From contig DXRF01000223.1 of assembly GCA_019411205.1 (NCBI GenBank), positions 1 through 5,319 on the forward strand: a DNA stretch of 5,319 nt, written 5' to 3'. Both the position numbers and the translations under genes were made by a program. Each line of letters starts with the position of its first letter. Position 1 is the stretch's first letter. Shown in pieces: positions 1 to 5,319 of this stretch. The stretch comes from Parabacteroides sp. Lineage in GTDB: Bacteria; Bacteroidota; Bacteroidia; Bacteroidales; Tannerellaceae. Below the pieces are notes generated by a model that ran no database searches, was not told the origin of the DNA, and saw nothing but the letters and a program-made list of their open reading frames with translations.

Positions 1-1440
1 ACCATAATAAGGATTCGTGACTGTTGTCAATCGGCTTTCATCTACATAAATACTGTTTGTTGTTGTAAACTTAAAATCTTTAAGGAAAGAAATTTCAGCA
101 AAAGCAGTTCCGTTAATGGTGTTGCCATCCGTTGCATATGTGTTTAGAATAGCATCCGACAATGCATTGGATTTACCGAACACTGGACGTTCCAAACCTG
201 CATTTCCACCATCTCCATAATCGTACATCGTATTGCCATTTGCATCAATCAGTACCTTACCGTTTTTATCACGGATAAACAATGGATAGATTGGAGCCAC
301 TTGAGTTGCTGCTGCGAAGATATTTCCTGAAGAAGTGGAATTTCCATCACCATCACCATCTTCTGTAGTATCGAAAGAATTCATGTCGTAATGAGTAAAG
401 GAGGCATTCGCACCCACTTTCAGCCAATCTTTTACTTGATAATCTGCTTTCAAACGACCAACAAAACGAGTATAGTCGGAATTGTCTACAATACCATCGT
501 TTTTCAAATAGCCGAAAGAAGAATAAAAAGAACTTTTCTGGTTACCGGAAGAAATTGTCACATTGTATTCTTGACGTAAGCTGTTTTTGTAGGCAGCATC
601 CAACCAATCATCAGGAGTCAAAAGATATTCCTGTCCGTTATAATTGACAAGATTACCGATTGTAGCATTCGGATTCAACTTGCCGTTACTACCGATCATG
701 GCCTGACCAGCAGGAACGTTAAACACATTATACCATAATCCGTAACTGTTGTTGGCACACAAGTTTTTGTTTGCTAAATAATGAGCTTGGGTTTCGCTGT
801 TTCCATTAGCCATAAACATATTCTTCAGACCAGAATAGTAAACTTCATAATATTGTGCGGGATCATTAATTGTGTTATATGTTTTGGTTGCACGTGAGTT
901 TACACCCCACTTTGCATCCAACGTTACACGCGCATCTCCCTTTTTCCCTTGTTTTGTTGTAATCATGATAACCCCGTTTGCACCACGTGCACCATATAGA
1001 GCGTTTGAAGCTGCGTCCTTCAACACAGTCATTGATTCAATATCTTGCGTATTGATACTGTTCATATCTCCGTCAAAAGGAGAACCATCGAGGATGATCA
1101 ACGGAGTATTGCCGGCATTGATAGAACTGATACCACGAATACGGATACTTGGTGAAGAAACACCAGGCTGTCCTGATGCTGTAGACAGTTGCACACCGGC
1201 AGCTTTACCTGCCAATGTACTCATGGCATTGGATGTCTGTATTTTACCGATCTCTTCAGATTTGAGAACGGCAGCAGATCCTGTAAATGCAGATTTTTTA
1301 GCAGTACCATAAGCAACAATCATCACTTCTTCAAGCATCTGATTGTCAGACTCCATAAAGATTTTTAAGTTAGATTTTACCCCGACTTCCAAGGGCTTCA
1401 TCCCCACGAAGGAAATAACCAGAGTCTTTGCAGAACTTAA
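1..1440 (-). CDS. SusC/RagA-family TonB-dependent receptor body, 5' end missing (silent in this orientation), 3' end outside window
   Basis: The minus strand is open for 480 codons from 1440 down to 1. The protein begins at LSSAKTLVISFVGM, the last strands of the N-terminal carboxypeptidase-regulatory-like domain. It continues with a TonB-box-like EEVMIVAYG and a plug domain carrying SIRIRGISSINAG, PLIILDG, ESMTVLKDAAS and GANGVIMITTKQGKKG, then enters the barrel. Family members are outer-membrane channels that import substrates, often glycans, using TonB energy together with a SusD lid. The in-frame sequence upstream has no ATG and meets a TAA at 1471-1473. The first internal ATG (1401-1399) would lack a signal peptide, so no functional product is expected as drawn. 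No stop or frameshift is seen, so this looks like a maintained silent cassette. Its first ~50 residues closely resemble the receptor at 2135-5179, and the plug then diverges. The start is set by the inverted repeat at 1418-1438. The substrate is unknown, and a SusD partner is expected beyond position 1. Confidence 0.9.
1418..1438 (-). repeat. Left inverted repeat of the putative SusC inversion switch
   Basis: Read on the minus strand this 21-bp sequence begins AAGTTCTGCAAAG and is identical to plus-strand 2329-2349. Allowing mismatches, the match continues outward into both genes, giving 38 of 42 positions (1397-1438 against 2329-2370). On the inner side the similarity ends at once. It encodes the SSAKTL segment of the receptor in the same frame as its partner. 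This is the likely strand-exchange site. The exact crossover point within the 21 bp cannot be decided from the sequence. Confidence 0.85.
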
Positions 1441-1627
1441 TAGTTTATTAATCCGATGATTATCAACATGTTATCTGCTTTCTTCTTTTAGACTGACAGT
1501 GGGAGAACTATCAAATTGTTATCTTGTTAATGTCTTATATATTAGCTATATATTATTTTCTTAGGTAGCTGAGAGGATTCTTTTACAAAATAAAATATGG
1601 CTTATTTTCTACTGTTTCGTGGAATAA

Positions 1628-1664
1628 ACAACCATTTGCGACTATGACTTTCGAAATGGTTTGT
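1628..1664. repeat. Hairpin-forming inverted repeat
   Basis: AACCATTT at 1630-1637 is complementary to AAATGGTT at 1654-1661. One bulged G (1638) separates this from three more inner pairs, CGA 1639-1641 with TCG 1651-1653, leaving a 9-nt loop. That makes 11 base pairs in a region with no gene. There is no U-tract, so it is not a typical terminator. It could be a recombinase accessory or protein-binding site, a structured RNA element, or a relic of a mobile element. The function is unknown. Confidence 0.45.
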
Positions 1665-1834
1665 GCTATGTTGCCGATCAGTCATCCTAATGAGGGCAGG
1701 CAGATTCCGGACGATGTGCCAATATAAAGAAATACTGAATCACCTAAGTGAGGATTCAAATCCATCAAACCATAGAGCCGGGTTATATAAATCTTTATCA
1801 GTCTTTAATTATTTTCTACCCTTGTAAACCCAAG

Positions 1835-1885
1835 CCGTTTTTTCACCCCTCTGAATTGCCTAAAAACGGTGCTTAGGAGAGTGGT
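1835..1885. repeat. Overlapping alternative hairpins
   Basis: Two mutually exclusive foldings are visible. In the first, CCGTTTTT (1835-1842) pairs with AAAAACGG (1862-1869). In the second, CCTAA (1859-1863) pairs with TTAGG (1873-1877), extended by 1845-1852 pairing with 1878-1885 with one mismatch and a 6-nt bulge at 1853-1858. The AAAAACGG arm of the first lies mostly in the loop of the second. Neither is followed by a U-tract on either strand. The region lies upstream of the promoter I favour, so a role in attenuation is unsupported unless a further upstream promoter exists. Confidence 0.35.
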
Positions 1886-2018
1886 TAAAAATAGATAATT
1901 TTAAAGGAGGCGGAATGAAGGGAATTTCATGAGAAATCAATCGAAAATATCGATTTTGCATGATCTTTTGTTAATAATCACCCCCATTTTTGTAAAATCC
2001 TATTAGTTTTTAGTTGTT

Positions 2019-2034
2019 ATAATAAATTTATTAT
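2019..2034. promoter_or_regulatory. 16-bp perfect AT palindrome just upstream of the putative -33 box
   Basis: ATAATAAATTTATTAT is a perfect palindrome ending 4 bp before the TTTG taken as the -33 element. Its position would suit a dimeric regulator. In DNA this AT-rich it may also be chance. Confidence 0.25.
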
Positions 2035-2038
2035 TACA

Positions 2039-2070
2039 TTTGCCCTCTCTTAGGAATATTTATATATTGC
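2039..2070 (+). promoter_or_regulatory. Probable Bacteroides-type promoter for the right-hand SusC gene
   Basis: TTTG at 2039-2042 fits the Bacteroides -33 element. After 20 bp, TATATTGC at 2063-2070 partly matches the -7 consensus TAnnTTTG. Transcription would begin around 2076-2080, giving a leader of about 55-60 nt before the ATG at 2135. The leader is A-rich with no strong Shine-Dalgarno, which is usual in Bacteroidota. The promoter sits inside the invertible segment, so inversion would redirect it to the minus-strand receptor. Confidence 0.5.
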
Positions 2071-2134
2071 TTGTACGTATAAAAACAGATAGTGCAAATT
2101 AGTTATTTATAAGTTAAACAAAAAAAGTGTGTCT

Positions 2135-5100
2135 ATGAAAAGGTTAACTTTCCTTTTATTCTGCCTATTATTAGGTATTGGGATGGCCAACGCTCAGACG
2201 ACGAAAGTAACAGGTTCTGTTATTTCGGCGGAAGACAACGAGCCCATCATTGGTGCATCTATAGTTGTTAAAGGTACGACTATAGGTACTGTAACAGATT
2301 TTAACGGTGCATTTTCTCTGGATGTACCAAGTTCTGCAAAGACTCTGGTCGTTTCCTTTGTGGGTATGAAATCCCAGGAAATCGGAGTTAAGCCGGAGTT
2401 ACATGTGGTATTAGCTTCGGATAACCAAATGCTTGATGAAGTGATGGTTGTGGCGTATGGTACTGCTAAAAAATCATCATTTACCGGAGCTGCTTCATCA
2501 GTAAATGCAGAGAAAGTATTAAAAGATGTACCTGTTACATCTTTTGAACAAGCCTTGCAAGGCGCAACAACAGGTCTGACTGTAAGTTCGAGCAGTGGAC
2601 AACCCGGTGCAGGTTTGAGCATCCGTATTCGTGGTACAGGTTCTATGAATGCAACAAATGAACCTCTTTATGTAATTGATGGTGTACCTGTTGTTTCCGG
2701 AGATATTGCTGTATCTGGTGTAAGCAATGACTCAAAGGCTTTCAATATCATGTCTTCAATCAATCCGAGCGATATTGAAAATATTACAGTTTTGAAAGAT
2801 GCTGCGGCTGCTTCTTTGTATGGTTCACGTGCAGCAAACGGTGTAATTCTTATTACCACGAAAAGAGGTAAGGAAGGCAAAACTCAGATCAATTTTAAAG
2901 CGAACTGGGGTTTTTCCGACTGGGCTGTTAAAAACAGAGAAACTGTTTCTGGGGACCAGCAGCACGAACTTGTCTATGAAGCATATTACAATGAAGGTGT
3001 TTTGTACAAAGATATGTCAGAAGAACAAGCAAGAGCTTATGCACAAGAAGGTGCAGATACTTTTGCCCCTCTGAGAGATCACTATTCAAACTGGGAAGAT
3101 GCGTTATTCAAGAAAACAGCATTCAATCAGAATTATGAGTTTTCAGCACAAGGAGGTAATGAACAGACAAGTTTCTTTGCTTCATTAAACTACAAAACTG
3201 AGGACGGTATGATCAACACAACCGGTATGGAAGGTTTTACCGGTAGAGCAAACATGACTCACAGATCAAAAGACGGGAAAATGCAGATGGGAGCAAACAT
3301 CTCATTCTCTAAACAAAAATCTGAAATGGCTTCGGAAGGAACTGCTTATGCCAATTCCTATTTCGTTAAGAACTGGTATGCAATCCCTAACTTGCCTATC
3401 TATAATGAAGACGGTTCATACTACGAAGGTTTCCCATTGGATCAGTTAAATGTGCCTAACCCTTTAAAGGATCAAGGGATGGACAAAAACACCTCAGAAG
3501 TATTGAGAAGTACGAACTCTCTTTGGGCTTCTTATAAGATAATCGAAGGCTTGACAATCAAAGAAACACTCAGTTATGATTTTATCGACAATCAGTCTAC
3601 GACTTACTGGCCGATGAACTCTAATAACGGTGAGGCTTACAATGGTTTGATGATTAAATATCCGTATCAACACCACAATATCTATTCATCTACAGTATTG
3701 AATTATACCAATACATTTGCTGACAAGCATAATTTGGATGTTTTGGTTGGTTGGGATGTAGACGACAGAAGAGAACAATTTGTCCAGGCTGTCGGTGCCA
3801 ACTATCCGCACGATAAATTACCTGAACTTGGTAATACATCGGAACCGATGACTGCTTCATCTGGATATAGTGAAGATCACTTGTTATCTTTACTTTCCCG
3901 TGTAAATTACGATTATGACGACAAGTATTACATTTCTGCAAACTATCGTCGTGACGGTAGCTCAAGATTAGGAGCAAACAAACGTTGGGGTAACTTCTGG
4001 TCTGTTTCTGCTGCTTGGAGATTGAGCCAGGAAGCTTTCATGAAAAATTTGACTTATGTGGATGACTTGAAGCTGAGAGTTTCTTATGGTATAAATGGTA
4101 CTTTGCCTTCTAAGTTCTATTCACATTTAAGCTTGTTCGGTTATGGCTATAACTATCAGGATCAACCGGGATCTGCTCCTACGACTATTCCTAATCCGGA
4201 TCTGGGATGGGAAAAGAATGAGAACTTCAATATCGGTTTCGATGCCAGACTGTTCGGTCGTTTAAGTGTTGCATTCGATTTCTATAATCGTGAAACAAAA
4301 GACTTGTTGCAAGATGTTCCGGTTTCTATGACTACTGGTTTCAAGAATACATTGAAAAACGTAGGTGCTATGAATAACCGTGGTATTGAATTGGATATCA
4401 ACTATGACGTATTCAATGAAACAGCTGTAAAATGGTCTACAGGTCTTGTTTTGTCTCATAACAAAAATAAGGTCAGCAAACTGTATGGAGGAAAAGACAT
4501 CATTAACGGAACTTCCATCTTGAGAGAAGGAGAATCTTATTATTCTTGGTGGAGTCGTGAATGGGCCGGCGTTGATCCTCAAACAGGTGAAGAACAGTGG
4601 GTATTGAACTCTAAAAACGAAGATGGAACTATTAATCGTGGATTGACTAAAGATCCGTCACAGGCTCAGCGTGTTATTATCGGAAAACCGGATCCTAAAG
4701 TAACCGGAGGATGGAGAAATAACGTTTCTTGGAAGGGCTTGGATTTAAGTGCTTTATTTTCATTCTCTTTAGGTGGACATATCATGGATGATCCTGCGCT
4801 GCTGTATACAGATACAGATGGTGAAACAGCATATCAGTCCATTGGTATCCAGCAGTTAGACAGATGGCAAAAACCAGGCGACATTACAGATGTTCCGAGA
4901 CGTGTCAATAACTACCAATATGCTCGTTACGGAAGTTCTCGTCATATGAAGAGTTCAAATCACCTTCGTCTGAAGACTGTGACATTATCTTATAATTTGC
5001 CGTCAAAATGGATGCAGGCTGCCGGAATGAGAAATGTTAGAATCTTCGCTTCTGGTAATAACTTGCTGACATGGGCTGCTTATAAGAATATTGATCCGGA

Positions 5101-5179
5101 ACAGCCGGTTAATGGTGTGGCCACTTGGGCATTACCGAACTTGAAATCAGTAACATTTGGTATTGAAATCGGATTGTAA
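2135..5179 (+). CDS. SusC/RagA-family TonB-linked outer membrane receptor (complete, expressed orientation)
   Basis: This 1014-residue protein is of normal length for the family. Residues 1-20 form a signal peptide, MKRLTFLLFCLLLGIGMANA, cut before Gln21. A carboxypeptidase-regulatory-like domain spans about 24-95 (VTGSVISAEDNEPIIGASI, TDFNGAFSLDV, SFVGM). A TonB-box-like DEVMVVAYG lies at 101-109, and the plug spans about 112-245 with SIRIRG (162-167), LYVIDGVP (178-185), ITVLKDAAAASLYG (217-230) and NGVILITTKRG (235-245). The remainder is the beta-barrel, ending SVTFGIEIGL. It would import a substrate across the outer membrane with the SusD partner 31 bp downstream. There is no STN domain ahead of the regulatory-like domain, so it is not a sigma/anti-sigma signalling transducer. 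A GTG at 2129 would add two residues, but I prefer the ATG at 2135, which gives a classical signal peptide. Codons 66-72 lie in the right inverted repeat, so expression probably depends on inversion. The substrate is unknown. Confidence 0.95.
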   Translation: MKRLTFLLFCLLLGIGMANAQTTKVTGSVISAEDNEPIIGASIVVKGTTIGTVTDFNGAFSLDVPSSAKTLVVSFVGMKSQEIGVKPELHVVLASDNQMLDEVMVVAYGTAKKSSFTGAASSVNAEKVLKDVPVTSFEQALQGATTGLTVSSSSGQPGAGLSIRIRGTGSMNATNEPLYVIDGVPVVSGDIAVSGVSNDSKAFNIMSSINPSDIENITVLKDAAAASLYGSRAANGVILITTKRGKEGKTQINFKANWGFSDWAVKNRETVSGDQQHELVYEAYYNEGVLYKDMSEEQARAYAQEGADTFAPLRDHYSNWEDALFKKTAFNQNYEFSAQGGNEQTSFFASLNYKTEDGMINTTGMEGFTGRANMTHRSKDGKMQMGANISFSKQKSEMASEGTAYANSYFVKNWYAIPNLPIYNEDGSYYEGFPLDQLNVPNPLKDQGMDKNTSEVLRSTNSLWASYKIIEGLTIKETLSYDFIDNQSTTYWPMNSNNGEAYNGLMIKYPYQHHNIYSSTVLNYTNTFADKHNLDVLVGWDVDDRREQFVQAVGANYPHDKLPELGNTSEPMTASSGYSEDHLLSLLSRVNYDYDDKYYISANYRRDGSSRLGANKRWGNFWSVSAAWRLSQEAFMKNLTYVDDLKLRVSYGINGTLPSKFYSHLSLFGYGYNYQDQPGSAPTTIPNPDLGWEKNENFNIGFDARLFGRLSVAFDFYNRETKDLLQDVPVSMTTGFKNTLKNVGAMNNRGIELDINYDVFNETAVKWSTGLVLSHNKNKVSKLYGGKDIINGTSILREGESYYSWWSREWAGVDPQTGEEQWVLNSKNEDGTINRGLTKDPSQAQRVIIGKPDPKVTGGWRNNVSWKGLDLSALFSFSLGGHIMDDPALLYTDTDGETAYQSIGIQQLDRWQKPGDITDVPRRVNNYQYARYGSSRHMKSSNHLRLKTVTLSYNLPSKWMQAAGMRNVRIFASGNNLLTWAAYKNIDPEQPVNGVATWALPNLKSVTFGIEIGL
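2329..2349 (+). repeat. Right inverted repeat of the putative SusC inversion switch, inside the coding sequence
   Basis: This 21-bp sequence begins AAGTTCTGCAAAG and covers the third base of codon 65 and codons 66-71 plus two bases of codon 72 of the plus-strand receptor. It is the exact inverted copy of 1418-1438. Upstream (2321-2328, GATGTACC) there is no counterpart beside the left copy. Downstream the two genes stay similar. The repeat falls at a conserved turn and strand of the regulatory-like domain, so exchange there rebuilds a complete domain. Confidence 0.85.
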
Positions 5180-5210
5180 TCCGGAATTCGTTTTACTATA
5201 AATAATAACA

Positions 5211-5319
5211 ATGATGAATAGACTAAATATAAAATCTATATTTGCTGCTGTGGCAATTGCTTCAGTAACATTTACATCTTGTGATGGATATCTGGAAACT
5301 TTCCCTTCAGATTCATTAG
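5211..5319 (+). CDS. SusD/RagB-family surface lipoprotein, N-terminal part only (cut by window end)
   Basis: The start MMNRLNIKSIFAAVAIASV is a lipoprotein signal peptide. The lipobox TFTSC puts the lipidated cysteine at residue 24, counting from the ATG at 5211, and is followed by DGYLETFPSDSL. A Cys-Asp-x-Tyr-Leu start with a short Pro-Ser stretch is typical of SusD proteins. These bind substrate at the cell surface and close as a lid over the SusC barrel. The gene begins 31 bp after the SusC stop with no promoter evident between, so the two are probably cotranscribed and this gene shares the on/off state of the SusC switch. ATG at 5214 is an alternative start. Only 36 codons are visible, so the assignment rests on signal, lipobox and position. 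Confidence 0.85.
   Translation, partial: MMNRLNIKSIFAAVAIASVTFTSCDGYLETFPSDSL

Larger units (their letters stand above)
1441..2134. other. Intergenic region between the divergent receptor bodies, no convincing gene
   Basis: This stretch of about 690 bp has stops in all frames and no open frame longer than about 50 codons. The left part (1500-1620) and right part (1930-2134) are very AT-rich. A less AT-rich island at about 1610-1730 is briefly open on both strands (plus-strand reading ...WNKQPFATMTFEMVCAML..., stop at 1725) and matches no family I recognise. Two dyad regions (1628-1664 and 1835-1885), a 16-bp palindrome (2019-2034) and a probable promoter (2039-2070) are listed separately. 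No tRNA, riboswitch or intrinsic terminator with a clear U-tract was seen. Most of it lies inside the invertible segment. Confidence 0.7.
1439..2328. other. Putative 890-bp invertible segment carrying promoter, start codon, signal peptide and first 65 codons of SusC
   Basis: The segment lies between two perfect 21-bp inverted repeats. Its right end holds a probable promoter, the ATG at 2135 and codons 1-65 of the plus-strand receptor. Its left end is non-coding, with a stop in frame with the silent receptor. Inversion would fuse codons 1-65, ending in FSLDVP, to SSAKTLVISF of the minus-strand body without changing frame, and would leave the plus-strand body headless. Such exchange between SusC-type genes is known from Bacteroides shufflons and is usually done by a tyrosine-family site-specific recombinase. 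None is encoded in this window, so the enzyme must lie elsewhere. That inversion really occurs is inferred from repeat, frame and gene geometry, not observed. Confidence 0.8.

Noticed and set aside
872..1312. Plus-strand open frame of 146 codons and other frames antisense to the receptors (for example 2194-2622, 4262-4582, 3690-3977 on the minus strand)
   Set aside because: They lie opposite strongly supported SusC coding sequence with family motifs, and their translations resemble no protein family. They are shadows.
1751..1762. GGATTCAAATCC, resembling the T-arm of a tRNA
   Set aside because: No acceptor, D-arm or anticodon arm can be built around it. It is only a 4-5 bp dyad.
1835..1885. 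Hairpins as an intrinsic terminator
   Set aside because: No U-tract follows the stem on either strand and no gene ends nearby.
1453..1982. Imperfect inverted similarity between minus-strand 1467-1455 and plus-strand 1970-1982 (11 of 13)
   Set aside because: Short, AT-rich and lacking any coding or gene-structure correspondence. Probably chance.
2129..2134. GTG at 2129 as the start of the right-hand SusC
   Set aside because: It adds only Met-Ser before the ATG at 2135. The ATG gives a standard signal peptide beginning MKR and is the commoner start codon.
1292..2475. A second 20-bp perfect inverted match, 1292-1311 against 2456-2475 (encoding AYGTAKKS after the TonB-box-like motif)
   Set aside because: Both sides of this match remain similar between the two genes, so it is explained by paralogy at a conserved motif. 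Only the 21-bp pair marks the abrupt edge where similarity ends, so that is the favoured exchange site.

Overview
The window looks like Bacteroidota DNA, most likely Bacteroides or a close relative. It is moderately AT-rich, its gene pair is a SusC/RagA TonB-dependent receptor followed by a SusD lipoprotein, and the likely promoter is a weak match to the Bacteroides -33/-7 type. No taxonomic marker gene is present, so the genus is an inference.

Layout. Positions 1-1440 hold, on the minus strand, 480 uninterrupted codons of a SusC/RagA-type receptor. They begin abruptly in the middle of the N-terminal carboxypeptidase-regulatory-like domain, with no start codon, signal peptide or promoter, and the 3' end runs out of the window. 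Positions 1441-2134 are non-coding, with hairpins, a palindrome and a probable rightward promoter near the right end. Positions 2135-5179 hold a complete SusC receptor on the plus strand. A SusD-type lipoprotein gene follows after 31 bp and is cut by the window end.

Main point. The two receptor genes diverge, but only the right one has a 5' end. The left one starts exactly where a 21-bp perfect inverted repeat begins (1418-1438 against 2329-2349). The reading frame across the two repeats is identical. Inverting the 890 bp between them would move the promoter, start codon, signal peptide and first 65 codons from the right receptor to the left one, in frame, and would silence the right one. This is the expected architecture of an either/or phase-variable SusC switch, of the kind known from Bacteroides fragilis outer-membrane protein shufflons. 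The silent body is intact over all 480 visible codons, which fits a reversible switch better than a decaying pseudogene.

How the genes would work together. SusC forms the TonB-dependent outer-membrane channel and SusD the surface lid that captures the substrate, commonly a glycan. The expressed right-hand receptor has its SusD directly downstream. The silent left-hand receptor presumably has its own partner beyond position 1. Neither substrate nor recombinase can be read from this window.
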